Made by a program: the position numbers and the translations under genes
Shown here: positions 1-9,026 of the stretch, in pieces
How the letters are laid out: every line of letters starts with the position of its first letter
How positions within the stretch are numbered: position 1 is the stretch's first letter
Origin: Antarctobacter heliothermus
GTDB taxonomy: Bacteria; Pseudomonadota; Alphaproteobacteria; Rhodobacterales; Rhodobacteraceae
Assembly (NCBI RefSeq): GCF_900188425.1
Contig: NZ_FZON01000010.1
Span: 1-64,000 of the forward strand
DNA: 64,000 nucleotides
Direction of reading: 5' to 3'
The notes under the pieces: generated by a model
Databases searched by the model: none
What the model was told of the DNA's origin: nothing
The model's input: only the letters and a program-made list of their open reading frames with translations

Positions 1-70
1 GGGGCATATCCTTTTCTCAGCAGAGAATCGCGGCGTCTGAACACCGCCATGATATGCCGCCCCTCAGGGC

Positions 71-1462
71 GTCACCAACTTTCGCGCCTATCTCTTCGGC
101 GACGCGTTTGTAGTCGTCCTCGTGATCGAGTGCCTGTGCCACGTAACCGGGCGCTGTTTGAAGCATTGCAATATACGCGCCGGAGCTCTCGGCGTCGAGC
201 TGCCCGCGATCCATGCCTGCCTAAATAGACAAAAGCGCCAGCACAAGCAGTTGCGCCGTAAAGGCTTTGGTCGAGGCCACCCCGATTTCGGGGCCAGCAT
301 GCAAAGGTAACGCCACGTCCGCCTCGCGCGCAATCGATGATGTTCTCACATTCACCACAGCGATAGTGCGCGCGATGTGTTCTTTGACGTGGCGCAGTGC
401 GGCAAGTGTATCAGCGGTTTCACCAGACTGGCTGACAAAGATTGCGATGGTATTCCTGGTTAAAACAGGATTGCGGTAGCGAAACTCTGATGCGATATCA
501 ATTTCCACGGGAACACCGGCAATTTGCTCGAACCAGTATTTGGCGACATGACAGGCATAATGTGCGGTTCCACAGGCGACCATGATCACTCGATCAGCGC
601 CGGCGAAATCCACGGCCTTGGGCAGCTCTAGCACGCGTCCCTCCGGACACAGGTGAAACCCAAGGGCAGCCTGAAGAATTGCGGGCTGCTCTGCCATCTC
701 TTTGGCCATGAAGTGGCGATGGCCTGATTTGTCGACCCGTGTGTTTTCGACCGCGATTCGCGTGATCGGTCGCGATACGATCTTTCCTTGGGCGTCATGG
801 ATGCGCACATTGCTGCGCGTGAGAACCGCATAATCGCCTTCTTCCAGATAGATCAGCTGATCTGTCAGCGGTGCGAGGGCGATGGCATCCGAGCCGACGA
901 ACATCTCGCCATTTCCCACGCCGATAACCAGCGGCGAGCCACGCCGCGCGGCAATCAAAAGGTCGTTCTCGCCCTCGAACAGAAATGCCAGGGCAAAGGC
1001 ACCGTCTAATCGCGCCAACGTCGCTTGGACGGCATCGGGCGGCGACATGCCCTGATCCAGATAGCTGCTCGCAAGATGCACGATGGTCTCGGTGTCGGTT
1101 TGTGACGCAAAATCGGCACCATTCGCGCTCAACTCTTCTCGCAGGGCGCGAAAGTTCTCGATAATGCCGTTATGGACAACCGTGACGCGCCCGGCTTGAT
1201 GGGGGTGCGCATTTGCAACTGACGGACCGCCATGTGTTGCCCAGCGTGTATGGCCAATTCCTGCTTTGCCTTTTAGCGGCTCGTGCACCAGCAGATCTGA
1301 GAGATTGATCAGTTTGCCGAGAGCTCGGCGACGCTGGATCGACCCGTTATCTAGTGTGGCAATGCCTGCGCTGTCATAGCCGCGATACTCGAGGCGCTGC
1401 AACGCATCGAGGATGATGGGAGAAACTTCATGTTTGCCGAGAATACCGACGATGCCGCACAT
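71..1462 (-). pseudogene. glmS: Glucosamine-6-phosphate synthase, disrupted and truncated
   Basis: GlmS makes glucosamine-6-phosphate from fructose-6-phosphate and glutamine, the first step towards UDP-GlcNAc. The frame opens with MCGIVG, where Cys2 is the amidotransferase nucleophile. The glutaminase domain covers roughly residues 2-215 and a first SIS domain roughly 285-413 (motif SQSGETADT). An in-frame TAG at 221-223 stops it after 413 codons. GlmS-like sequence continues in the same frame beyond the stop (AGMDRGQLDAE, then HEDDYKRVAEEIG) to about position 70, where similarity ends and the second SIS domain is missing. Normal length is about 600 residues. It is very probably non-functional, a decayed extra copy tied to the polysaccharide locus. 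The exact left breakpoint is uncertain. Confidence 0.5.
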
Positions 1463-1559
1463 AGGCGCTCCTAGAAATGGGGTGCAAGGTTTCGAAACTG
1501 ATCATGAGTTACGCGTCGGAAAGGCACTTCCGCCAGACCGAAAAGCTCTGCCGACACGA

Positions 1560-2072
1560 TCATCTTGGCCGCAAGTGTTTGGCCTTGGATGCTACGCGCG
1601 TCTGAGCGCCCATCAGCTCGATAAGCACATGTACTCGACGATCCGGCGAAACGCTTTGGATGGTTGCCACGAAATCGGCGAACGGTCCTCCGGACATTAC
1701 AACCCGATCACCGGTTCCGAAATCTTGTGGCGGTAGAAGCTTGCCGTCTAGATCGCAGCGCCGCATGAGTTCGCTGACCGACCCTCCGGGAACAGGTGTC
1801 GGCTCGGTGCCGAGGCAGACGAGGCGTGTGATGCCGGTGGTCGAATTCACCGCGCGCCAGCCGCCCCGCGCCGGATCGAGAGCGACAAAGATGTAGCCGG
1901 GAAAGAGCGGCCGCATCCGGGTGATGAACTTGCCATTGGTGCGCCGCGTCTCTTCCTGCATCGGCAGAAAGGTGCCGAAGCCTTGTCGCGCGAGGTTGCG
2001 CTCGGCGATGCTGTGGCTGTTCGGCTTCAACTGAGCCAGGAACCAGTTGATGTCGTTATCGAGTTTGCTCAT
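1560..2072 (-). CDS. NusG/RfaH-family transcription antitermination protein
   Basis: This 170-residue protein has an NGN domain (about residues 9-115, starting WFLAQLKPNSHSIAERNL and including RPLFPGYIFVAL) and a C-terminal KOW-like region (about 125-168, with GDRVVMSGGPFADF). That layout and length fit specialised NusG paralogues such as RfaH and UpxY, which bind RNA polymerase and prevent early termination in long polysaccharide operons. The ATG at 2072 has an AAGGA about eight bases upstream. The gene points away from the large plus-strand operon that starts at 2516, which is its likely target. A general housekeeping NusG is less likely, because that gene normally sits beside secE and rplK. 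Confidence 0.5.
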   Translation of the reverse strand: MSKLDNDINWFLAQLKPNSHSIAERNLARQGFGTFLPMQEETRRTNGKFITRMRPLFPGYIFVALDPARGGWRAVNSTTGITRLVCLGTEPTPVPGGSVSELMRRCDLDGKLLPPQDFGTGDRVVMSGGPFADFVATIQSVSPDRRVHVLIELMGAQTRVASKAKHLRPR

Positions 2073-2418
2073 GATTGCGGTCCTTGCACGATGGTACTCT
2101 ACGTTCGATCCTGAGCGATATCAACGCTCGGCATCGCCCTCGAGCTCCTCTGCGGATTAGGGGCCTTTAGCGTGTCCGAAACCGTCTGAACCCTCCAACC
2201 CGAGCGGCAAGAAATGCGGGGATGGCTCCCTCACGGTCCTGAGCACCTTGCTTCGACGCTGAAAGCCGTTGCAGCCCCCAACGCCCTTCGGTACTCGAAT
2301 GCGTATGGACCGAAGCTTGGGAGACGATGGCCTCCCTTTGGTGGTACCGCTCTCGGATTGCATTGCCCAAGAGTCACGCCTTCAATCATTCGTTGACTCT
2401 TGGCAGTGGGTAACTTAA

Positions 2419-2434
2419 CGCTCATTTTTGAGCG
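2419..2434. promoter_or_regulatory. Inverted repeat CGCTCA-TTTT-TGAGCG
   Basis: A perfect 6-bp inverted repeat with a TTTT loop lies about 80 bases before the first EPS gene. It could be an operator, for instance for the MarR-type regulator encoded next, or an RNA hairpin in the operon leader. It is not followed by a T-run on either strand, so an intrinsic terminator is unlikely. Confidence 0.5.
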
Positions 2435-2498
2435 ATCATGAAGTTTCGGTTCCCCATCGCGGAGAAAAATGCAGCAAGGCACCTTCTGGCAGTCCTTG

Positions 2499-2511
2499 TG
2501 CGGTAGCTTTA
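2499..2511 (+). promoter_or_regulatory. ops-like element before the EPS operon
   Basis: TGCGGTAGCTTTA shares the GCGGTAGC core and the following N-T with the enterobacterial ops element (GGCGGTAGCGTGC), which recruits RfaH. It lies five bases before the ATG of the first EPS gene and points into the operon, with a NusG/RfaH paralogue next door. The GCGGTAG core also occurs by chance elsewhere nearby (inside glmS and the antiterminator gene), so the assignment is tentative. Confidence 0.5.
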
Positions 2512-2515
2512 GGAA

Positions 2516-2890
2516 ATGGTTACGAAGCAGGACAAATTTCGCGAGGAGGTGAGATTTCGCCTTCTGCGGCTCTTGAATGAAAACCCGGAAATGAGCCAGC
2601 GGGAGCTCGCCCGGGCAGTCGGCGTCAGCAACGGGGGCGTCCACTACGTGATCAACGCGCTCGTCTCCAAGGGTTTGTTAAAGCTCTCGAACTTCACCGC
2701 TGCCGAGGACAAGCGGCGATGTGCCTATCTGTTGACACCGAAGGGTGTCGAGGAAAAGGCCAGACTCACGCGCCGTTTCGTTCTACGAAAGATGGCCGAG
2801 TACGAGGCGCTGCAAGCCGAAATCGAGGAAATCAAAGCAGACCTGTCCGATGAGGATAATCGCGCGATACGTAGTTTGATTGGAAAATGA
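2516..2890 (+). CDS. MarR-family EPS-associated transcriptional regulator
   Basis: This 124-residue protein is a winged-helix regulator. The helix-turn-helix is at about residues 27-55 (MSQRELARAVGVSNGGVHY), followed by a wing (KLSNFTAAEDKRRCAYLLTP) and a C-terminal helical tail (EEKARLTRRFVLRKMAEYEAL). This pattern is typical of small MarR-like proteins that open exopolysaccharide clusters, and the tail usually forms a dimer coiled coil. The ATG at 2516 has only AGGAA directly before it, a poor spacing, so translation may be weak or the true start slightly different. It is the first gene of the plus-strand operon and probably autoregulatory, perhaps through the inverted repeat at 2419-2434. 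Confidence 0.5.
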   Translation: MVTKQDKFREEVRFRLLRLLNENPEMSQRELARAVGVSNGGVHYVINALVSKGLLKLSNFTAAEDKRRCAYLLTPKGVEEKARLTRRFVLRKMAEYEALQAEIEEIKADLSDEDNRAIRSLIGK

Positions 2891-2893
2891 TTG

Positions 2894-4030
2894 ATGTTTA
2901 AAGTGCTAGCGGTTTTCGGAACGCGACCAGAGGCCATCAAAATGGCGCCGGTCGTAAAGGCGCTCTCACAATCATCGAAGGTTGAGCTTGCAGTCGCCGT
3001 CACCGCTCAGCATCGCGAGATGCTCGATCAGGTGCTCAAGCTCTTCGACATTGTTCCCGATCATGATCTCGACATCATGAAGCCGGGCCAGGGTCTGCAT
3101 GAGATAACCAGCAGCGTCCTGACCGGCCTCAAGCCGATATTCCAGCAGGTTCGCCCCGATCTTGTGCTCGTGCATGGCGATACGACAACGACCTTGGCCA
3201 CATCGCTTGCGGCTTATTATGACCGCATCCCAGTCGGCCATGTCGAGGCCGGCTTGCGGACAGGGAACATCTACTCTCCCTGGCCAGAAGAGATTAATCG
3301 CAAGGTTGCCGGAACGATCGCGCGGCTTCATTTCGCCCCGACCGAGAAATCGCGCCAGAACCTGCTCAGCGAAGGCGTGCCCGACGCGCATGTCCATGTG
3401 ACCGGCAACACCGTCATCGATGCCTTGCTCGATGTGGTCGCGCGACTGGAGCGCGATCCGCAGACCAGTACGGCGCTGGACCAGCAGTTGGGCATCGACC
3501 CATCCCGCCGGTTGATCCTTGTCACCGGCCATCGCCGCGAGAGCTTCGGCGGCGGATTCGAGCGGATCTGCGATGCCCTGCGCCGTCTGGCACGGCGTGG
3601 GGATGTTCACATCATCTACCCGGTCCATCTGAACCCCAACGTCATCGGGCCAGTGAAGGAACGCCTTGGTGAGGTCGGGAACATCTCGCTCATCGCGCCC
3701 CAAGACTATCTTCCTTTTGTTCACCTGATGCGACGGGCCGATGTTATTCTGACCGACTCGGGCGGCGTTCAAGAGGAGGCCCCTTCGCTGGGAAAGCCGG
3801 TCCTCGTGATGCGCGACACAACCGAGCGGCCGGAGGCTGTCGAGGCCGGGACCGTGAAGCTGGTGGGCACCGACAGCGATATGATCGTGGGAGAGATTAA
3901 CCGCCTGCTGGACGATCATGCCGCCTATGATGCCATGGCCAAGGCCCACAACCCCTATGGCGACGGGCTCGCAGCGGCCCGGATCCGGGATGCCATTCAA
4001 GATTACGCTAAATTAACATTCGGACAATGA
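2894..4030 (+). CDS. wecB: UDP-N-acetylglucosamine 2-epimerase (non-hydrolysing)
   Basis: It interconverts UDP-GlcNAc and UDP-ManNAc in the cytoplasm, feeding the dehydrogenase encoded next. The 378-residue protein has the full set of family signatures: [12 protein letters not shown] at the N-terminus, [36 protein letters not shown] and [10 protein letters not shown] near the C-terminus. An in-frame TTG at 2891 precedes the ATG at 2894. I chose the ATG because GGAAAA lies at a better distance from it. The stop overlaps the wecC start by four bases, so the two are translationally coupled. Length is normal for WecB. Confidence 0.5.
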   Translation: MFKVLAVFGTRPEAIKMAPVVKALSQSSKVELAVAVTAQHREMLDQVLKLFDIVPDHDLDIMKPGQGLHEITSSVLTGLKPIFQQVRPDLVLVHGDTTTTLATSLAAYYDRIPVGHVEAGLRTGNIYSPWPEEINRKVAGTIARLHFAPTEKSRQNLLSEGVPDAHVHVTGNTVIDALLDVVARLERDPQTSTALDQQLGIDPSRRLILVTGHRRESFGGGFERICDALRRLARRGDVHIIYPVHLNPNVIGPVKERLGEVGNISLIAPQDYLPFVHLMRRADVILTDSGGVQEEAPSLGKPVLVMRDTTERPEAVEAGTVKLVGTDSDMIVGEINRLLDDHAAYDAMAKAHNPYGDGLAAARIRDAIQDYAKLTFGQ

Positions 4031-5310
4031 TTATGCAGGACAGGACATTCAGGCGCATTTCGGTCATCGGTCTGGGCTACATCGGCCTTCCGACAGCCGC
4101 GATGTTTGCCTCGCGCAAAATCGAGGTGGTGGGCGTCGATGTGAACCCGCGCGCCGTGGACACTATCAACCGCGGCGAAATCCATATCGTCGAGCCCGAC
4201 CTTGACATGGTGGTGCATGCTGCTGTCAAGGAAGGGTATCTCCGCGCAACCATGGCCGTAGAGCCCGCCGAGGCCTTCCTGATCGCGGTACCCACCCCCT
4301 TTAGGGGCGAGAAACACGAACCAGACCTGTCCTACGTCGAGGCGGCTTCCGCGGCCATCGCCCCGGTGCTGGCGCCGGGTAATCTGGTGATCCTGGAAAG
4401 CACCTCACCAGTCGGAGCAACCGAGGCGATGGCGGGCTGGCTGGCCGAGGCGCGGCCCGACCTAACCTTTCCCCAAACCCATGGCGATGCGTCAGACATC
4501 AGGATCGCTCATTGCCCAGAGCGTGTTTTGCCCGGCAAGGTCATGCAGGAACTGATCTCCAACGATCGGGTGATTGGCGGTATGACCCGGGCTTGTTCGG
4601 AACTGGCGGTGCGGCTCTATCGGACATTCGTCACGGGCGACTGCGTTGTCGCCTCGAGCCCGCGCGTGGCAGAGATGTGCAAACTTACCGAGAACAGCTT
4701 TCGCGATGTGAACATCGCCTTTGCCAATGAATTGTCGATAATCTGCGACAAACTGGACGTGGATGTTTGGGAACTGATCCGGCTGGCGAACCGCCACCCC
4801 CGGGTGAACATCCTGCAACCCGGACCAGGCGTTGGGGGGCATTGTATCGCGGTGGATCCTTGGTTCATTGTGTCCTCTGCACCGGACGAGGCGCGGCTGA
4901 TCCGCACTGCGCGCGAGGTCAATGACGCCAAGCCTGTCTGGGTCCTGAGCAAGGTGCGCGAAGCGATCGGCACCTATCTGATGGAGAACCCTGGCAAGAC
5001 GGCAGCCGACGTGTCACTGGCAATCTACGGCCTGACCTTCAAGCCCGATATCGATGACATGCGCGAAAGCCCGGCATTGGCGATTGCCAGACGGCTGGTG
5101 TCTGACCATCCGGGGCCGGTATTGGTGGTCGAGCCCAATATTGCTAGTTTACCAGTATCACTACAATCCGCGATGCTAGAAGATGACTGGCCGAACGCCG
5201 CTGACGTTCACGTCATGTTGGTTGATCATTCCTCTTTCAAGGGGAGATCAAGGCCCAAGGGTCATTTGATCGACGCAAGGGGAATATGGGCGAACCTTAA
5301 ATGCCCATGA
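4027..5310 (+). CDS. wecC: UDP-N-acetyl-D-mannosamine dehydrogenase
   Basis: It oxidises UDP-ManNAc twice with NAD+ to UDP-ManNAcA, giving an acidic sugar donor. The 427-residue protein has an N-terminal Rossmann motif ([16 protein letters not shown], about residues 13-28). The catalytic-cysteine block [12 protein letters not shown] lies near residue 275, and a C-terminal NAD-binding half contains [17 protein letters not shown]. It overlaps wecB by four bases and the next gene by ten. Together with wecB it shows that the polymer contains ManNAcA or a derivative. Related dehydrogenases act on glucose or GlcNAc donors, but adjacency to WecB favours ManNAc. Confidence 0.5.
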   Translation: MIMQDRTFRRISVIGLGYIGLPTAAMFASRKIEVVGVDVNPRAVDTINRGEIHIVEPDLDMVVHAAVKEGYLRATMAVEPAEAFLIAVPTPFRGEKHEPDLSYVEAASAAIAPVLAPGNLVILESTSPVGATEAMAGWLAEARPDLTFPQTHGDASDIRIAHCPERVLPGKVMQELISNDRVIGGMTRACSELAVRLYRTFVTGDCVVASSPRVAEMCKLTENSFRDVNIAFANELSIICDKLDVDVWELIRLANRHPRVNILQPGPGVGGHCIAVDPWFIVSSAPDEARLIRTAREVNDAKPVWVLSKVREAIGTYLMENPGKTAADVSLAIYGLTFKPDIDDMRESPALAIARRLVSDHPGPVLVVEPNIASLPVSLQSAMLEDDWPNAADVHVMLVDHSSFKGRSRPKGHLIDARGIWANLKCP

Positions 5311-6473
5311 AGGCACTTAGACGATGGTTTCTTTACTTGTCCTTGTCGTTGGGGCCAATTTATTGGCTGCCGATCGTCCCCATTTCGGGAATGTATTTGA
5401 TAAAGGGAGCGATTGCGTGTTCCTTTATCGCAATAGTCATTATTTCCTATCGAAACATTCATCGACGAGACATAATGCAATTGTGTGTCGCTGCAGTTCT
5501 TATTGCCTGCGTAAGCAGTATTGTGCACGTTGATCTATTTTTTCTTGAAATCATTCCAGCAATTGTTCTGCTCTTGATCGGCTCGAATCTCCACAATGTC
5601 ATCCCGATTGATGAAATGGTTTCCATAATCAACAAGGCAGGGATTATTTTTGCCGGATTCTGCAGCTTGGTCGTGCTTGACTTTCTGCTTGGCGGAATAT
5701 TCGTTAATCCATTTTATGAACAATACTCTGTATATCTTTATGCGTCAGGGTTCACTGGTGGGCGAACTGCCTGGGCCTACTCTTCAAATCTTTTTCTCGC
5801 TCTGCTTCTTCAGAACTCGCTGCGGGCCAAGCAACAGGGTAAGTCAAAAACGGCCGTTTCTCTTGTCGCCGCGATAGTCATAATTGTTAATATTCTTATT
5901 GTTGGTGCTCGCGGTGGATTTATCGTCGCAGTAATCATATCCACGATTTTCCTTTTCCTTTCGCTGAAGAAGAAGTCGACCCAATCTGTTACGCTGATCA
6001 CGCTGCTCTTCTGCATCCCGATCGGGTTCTACATGGTTTATGACAAGCTGGACTCCCTACGAATCTTTACGACCTTTCTTTCGGCGGATACAAGGAATCT
6101 ACATACTGCTGAAATTCGAGGCGATCTTCTCGAATTAGGATTTAGCAGTTTCATTCAAGCTCCACTATTGGGTCCGGGAGCAATGGACATCGACGTCGGA
6201 GCCGAAAATTTCGAGATACACAGTGTCTGGTTTCGCTTCATCCTAGAGCGGGGCGTGTTGTTCGGCCTCCCATTGGTTTTGATATCTTTTTTGATTTTGT
6301 GGCTCTCAATGCTCGGCGGCAGGAGGGACAAATACAATCTGGTTCTGATATTGGCAGCAGGGGTACTTACAGGACTGTTTGAGCCAAAGGCGATCTTCGG
6401 AAACTATTTTGCGTCTCAAGTGTTTTGGCTGCCCGTTTCCTACTTCTTATATCCTCGGCGTAAGTTCGCTTAG
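5301..6473 (+). CDS. O-antigen/EPS polymerase-like membrane protein (Wzy-type)
   Basis: The 390-residue protein is strongly hydrophobic, with about ten predicted membrane segments from residue 8 to the C-terminus and a larger periplasmic loop around residues 240-300. This is the layout of O-antigen polymerase/ligase family proteins, which join lipid-linked repeat units on the periplasmic side. The loop contains LLGPGAMDIDVGAENFEIHSVWFRFI, cut here as LLGPGAMDID and EIHSVWFRFILERG, which resembles the conserved region of that family. The gene overlaps wecC by ten bases. A second ATG two codons in is equally possible. Base composition is visibly more AT-rich than its neighbours, which is common for wzy genes and suggests horizontal origin. 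Wzy function rests on topology and position, not on a catalytic motif. Confidence 0.5.
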   Translation: MPMKALRRWFLYLSLSLGPIYWLPIVPISGMYLIKGAIACSFIAIVIISYRNIHRRDIMQLCVAAVLIACVSSIVHVDLFFLEIIPAIVLLLIGSNLHNVIPIDEMVSIINKAGIIFAGFCSLVVLDFLLGGIFVNPFYEQYSVYLYASGFTGGRTAWAYSSNLFLALLLQNSLRAKQQGKSKTAVSLVAAIVIIVNILIVGARGGFIVAVIISTIFLFLSLKKKSTQSVTLITLLFCIPIGFYMVYDKLDSLRIFTTFLSADTRNLHTAEIRGDLLELGFSSFIQAPLLGPGAMDIDVGAENFEIHSVWFRFILERGVLFGLPLVLISFLILWLSMLGGRRDKYNLVLILAAGVLTGLFEPKAIFGNYFASQVFWLPVSYFLYPRRKFA

Positions 6474-6554
6474 TCTTGGTTTTAAACCGAGCAGGTCTGG
6501 GTTGCAGATTTACGATCATTCTTCGGGAATTCTTCCGATATCCAAGGGGAAGGT

Positions 6555-7742
6555 GTGCCTAAAGCGTTTCTTTCCACCGCCGCCGCAGAGTTCCTGTCGC
6601 GGTTCCTCATCTGGGCCCGCGTCCTTGCGCTTGGCGCCTTTATGCCTGTTGACGATTACGGCTTCATCCTCGTTCTGCTCGGAATCGAGGGGCTGCTGGC
6701 GGCCGTGGTGGCCTATCCGTCGATCAAGGACGTGGTTGTCCGGCAGGATATCTCGGTCTCGGTCTTCAGGCATTTCTCCCTTCTGTTCTGTATCATCGCG
6801 TTTCCCGTCCTGTGCATCCTGCTCTGGGTATCCGGCCAGAGCATGGCGGTGGCGTTGACGGCAATCATCGCGGCGCTGCTGAATGGATGGGGCCAGATCG
6901 GCCTCTACATGATGCGGGTGTCCGACCTTTCGACCTACAACCGGACAAAGTTGATCTGGGCGTTTGCAACCACCGCGGTGTTCATGGTCGCCTTGCCGAT
7001 GCATTGGGCGTTCCTGCCCCTGGTCTACGGCGTGGGCGCGCTTCCGATTATGCTCGGCCTGGTCCGGTACTTTCGAGAACCGTCGTTCGCTCCGGCCTTC
7101 GTGCCTATACGCGGCTATCATGCGCGCGGCTGGATCATCTACAGCACCCAGGCGCTGCTTACCAATTTTCCGCAGTTCGGTATCCGCCTGTTCGTCGCCA
7201 GCACCATGACCCTTGCCCATGTCGCCGCCTATACCCAAACCTACATGGTTTCCACGGCGGTATTCTTCGGGTTCTCCGCCGTTATGGTCGTTTTCGAGCC
7301 CAGACTGTCGCGTGCAGCACCCATCAAGGAGATCGCAGCCCGGCTACCGCTGATGCTGAAGGTCTCGGCATTGTTCGTCGTGCTGACCATCCTGTATGCG
7401 GTGTTCCTGTCGGTTGTCGTGCAAAGCGGGCTTCTGACACACGTATTGGGCAAGGATGTTACCATCGATCAGCAGCTTCTCGTTCCAATCATGGTTTTCA
7501 TTGCGCTCAGCGGTGTCTTTACTGTAGTGAACTGCCTGGTGCTTGCGGGATCGGGCCGGGCGATATCCTTGCTGTCCACGGGCCTAGGGTCGGCCACTCT
7601 GTTCCTCGGCCTGGCGATTTCACTGCCGGTGCCGACACTGTTCGGAGTCGGGGTGGCAATTGCGCTTTCACAGGGAGTCGCCTTGGCAATTCTCGTTCTG
7701 TTCTTGACGAGTCGTGTCGCTCAAATTGACGGAGCAGTCTGA
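6555..7742 (+). CDS. Polysaccharide flippase (Wzx-like, MATE/MVF fold)
   Basis: The 395-residue integral membrane protein has about twelve hydrophobic segments in paired blocks. It starts with an amphipathic segment (AAAEFLSRFLIWARVLALGA) typical of polysaccharide flippases that move undecaprenyl-linked repeat units across the inner membrane. I use the GTG at 6555, because AAGGGG lies five bases before it. There is a gap of about 80 bases after the polymerase gene. The stop TGA overlaps the ATG of the next, broken gene by one base. With the Wzy-like protein upstream and Wza/Wzc at 54-58 kb it would complete a Wzy-dependent pathway. Confidence 0.5.
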   Translation: MPKAFLSTAAAEFLSRFLIWARVLALGAFMPVDDYGFILVLLGIEGLLAAVVAYPSIKDVVVRQDISVSVFRHFSLLFCIIAFPVLCILLWVSGQSMAVALTAIIAALLNGWGQIGLYMMRVSDLSTYNRTKLIWAFATTAVFMVALPMHWAFLPLVYGVGALPIMLGLVRYFREPSFAPAFVPIRGYHARGWIIYSTQALLTNFPQFGIRLFVASTMTLAHVAAYTQTYMVSTAVFFGFSAVMVVFEPRLSRAAPIKEIAARLPLMLKVSALFVVLTILYAVFLSVVVQSGLLTHVLGKDVTIDQQLLVPIMVFIALSGVFTVVNCLVLAGSGRAISLLSTGLGSATLFLGLAISLPVPTLFGVGVAIALSQGVALAILVLFLTSRVAQIDGAV

Positions 7743-7939
7743 TGACGCAAGCCACGCCGCTCCACGGCCCGCGCAAGCGTGTTCTCATCGTCTATACCGA
7801 GATCATGGAGTATTGGGTTCCGATCTTCGCTAAACTTGGCAAAACCATTGATTTACCATTGACTAAGTGTAACCCCAGCAGACGGACAGACCAAGATGAT
7901 GCCGTGTTTCGCGAGGTTGCGATGGCGGTATTCAAATAA
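7742..7939 (+). pseudogene. Glycosyltransferase N-terminal remnant
   Basis: The 65-residue frame begins like the glycosyltransferase at 9027: RKRVLIVYTEIMEYWVPIFAKLG here against RKKILFCYVEYHHYRVPIWNELG there, each shortened when compared. It then runs through a stretch resembling the following residues (RRTDQDDAVFREVAM) and stops. No continuation of a glycosyltransferase is visible in other frames before the FkbM gene. I read it as the first tenth of a family 4 glycosyltransferase whose remainder was deleted, with the methyltransferase gene now fused behind it. It retains a coupled start (TGATG) with the flippase, so it may still be translated as a short peptide. Confidence 0.5.
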
Positions 7940-8018
7940 GTACATTAGATAGCGACAATTGGACCAAGCTGGGCTTACAGGCGGCCCCTTATTTCGGAAG
8001 GTAATTCGTGGTGAACGC

Positions 8019-8873
8019 ATGAAATGGCTCGTACGGAAAATAAAAGGCATCCCCGTTGTTTATAGGACGTACGTGACGCTCAAGCACAGCTACCAACGCG
8101 CGACCGGACTCCGGCATCCGATCCAGGACACTGGTATTGTCTCTGGTTACAAGTTGACCAGACTGGGATCACCAAACTGCGGCTGGACCTTCGTGGACGA
8201 TCCGTCGTTGAAGAACAGCATCATTCTGTCTGCGGGGTTGGGCGAAGACGGCTCTTTCGACGTCGAATTCGCTTCGAAATATGGCGCAACGGTGCACATC
8301 GTTGATCCCACGCCACGCGCAATCTCTCATTTTCGATCAATCATCGAACGCCTCGGTCAGCCGAAAGAGGCCGCCTATTCCGACACCGGAACCCAACAAC
8401 CAGAATGTTATGAGCTTGGTGATGTGACCGTCGAGCAGCTTCAACTGCATAAAGTCGCAATCTGGAGCGAGCGGAAAAAGGTAAAATTCTTCCTTCCAAA
8501 AAATACGGATCATGTGTCACATTCAATTGTCAACTTCCAAAACGAGTATGCCAGTAACACGCCCTTCATCGAAGTCGATGCGATGCCGGTACGGGATATA
8601 CTCGAAGAAAATGGAGTTGCCTTGAAAGACGTAGCGATGCTCAAACTGGATATTGAGGGCGCGGAAATTGAGGTGATCGAAAGTATCTTTGTCGCAGGCT
8701 TTCTGCCCCGTCAGGTTCTGGTCGAATTTGACGAATTCAATGTGCCGACCAAACGCGGTGTAGCGCGGATCAACCGGGCACATGCCTTGCTGGTCGAAAA
8801 AGGCTACGGGATCATCTATACTGATCTCCAAAAAAGCACAGTAAAACACAGTAAAGGCCTGATAGACGCATGA
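8019..8873 (+). CDS. FkbM-family SAM-dependent methyltransferase
   Basis: The 284-residue protein has the family's SAM-binding pattern: ILSAGLGEDGSFDVEFA (about residues 63-80), VHIVDPTPRAI, and the hallmark MLKLDIEGAEIEVIE near residue 210, followed by LVEFDEF. FkbM enzymes O-methylate sugars or other small molecules, so it probably caps or decorates the polysaccharide. The frame is open upstream to 7959, but I prefer the ATG at 8019 because the upstream residues look like leftover sequence from the broken glycosyltransferase. The gene is somewhat AT-rich relative to its surroundings. The substrate is unknown. Confidence 0.5.
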   Translation: MKWLVRKIKGIPVVYRTYVTLKHSYQRATGLRHPIQDTGIVSGYKLTRLGSPNCGWTFVDDPSLKNSIILSAGLGEDGSFDVEFASKYGATVHIVDPTPRAISHFRSIIERLGQPKEAAYSDTGTQQPECYELGDVTVEQLQLHKVAIWSERKKVKFFLPKNTDHVSHSIVNFQNEYASNTPFIEVDAMPVRDILEENGVALKDVAMLKLDIEGAEIEVIESIFVAGFLPRQVLVEFDEFNVPTKRGVARINRAHALLVEKGYGIIYTDLQKSTVKHSKGLIDA

Positions 8874-9026
8874 CCCCGATGCATCTTAGCTGAGCTGCAA
8901 ACCTGTCCCGAAAAGCAGGACCACTTCAGTCATGATGAACATAAACTAGAACGGCGGGTGTCTGCGTTAATCGGATAGGCTCGGATCTAACTAGATACTA
9001 ATGACGAGATATGAGCAAGTTAGCCA
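8874..9026. other. Short intergenic gap in the EPS operon
   Basis: About 150 bases without a coding frame separate two genes in an otherwise tightly packed operon. A weak CCTG...CAGG stem follows the FkbM gene, with no T-run. The gap may mark another edge of the rearrangement that broke the glycosyltransferase at 7742. Confidence 0.5.

Larger units (their letters stand above)
2073..2515. other. Intergenic leader between the antiterminator gene and the EPS operon
   Basis: This 443-bp stretch holds no convincing coding frame. It separates divergent genes, so promoters for both directions are expected, but I cannot place them with confidence. The right end holds a 6-bp hairpin or operator (2419-2434) and an ops-like sequence (2499-2511) just before the first EPS gene. 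No tRNA was seen. Confidence 0.5.

Noticed and set aside
3-58. Inverted repeat GGCATATC (3-10) and GATATGCC (51-58) at the left edge, possible insertion sequence end
   Set aside because: Only 8 bp, no transposase and no target duplication visible; the window ends at base 1, so it cannot be judged.
474-1735. Further GCGGTAG cores, near 475 inside glmS and near 1729 inside the antiterminator gene, as extra ops elements
   Set aside because: Both lie inside coding sequence and neither leads an operon; most likely chance matches.
2972-4000. 342-codon minus-strand open frame
   Set aside because: Antisense shadow of the well-supported wecB gene.
8874-9026. Terminator after the FkbM gene
   Set aside because: The CCTG/CAGG stem is only 4 bp, with a 10-base loop and no T-run.
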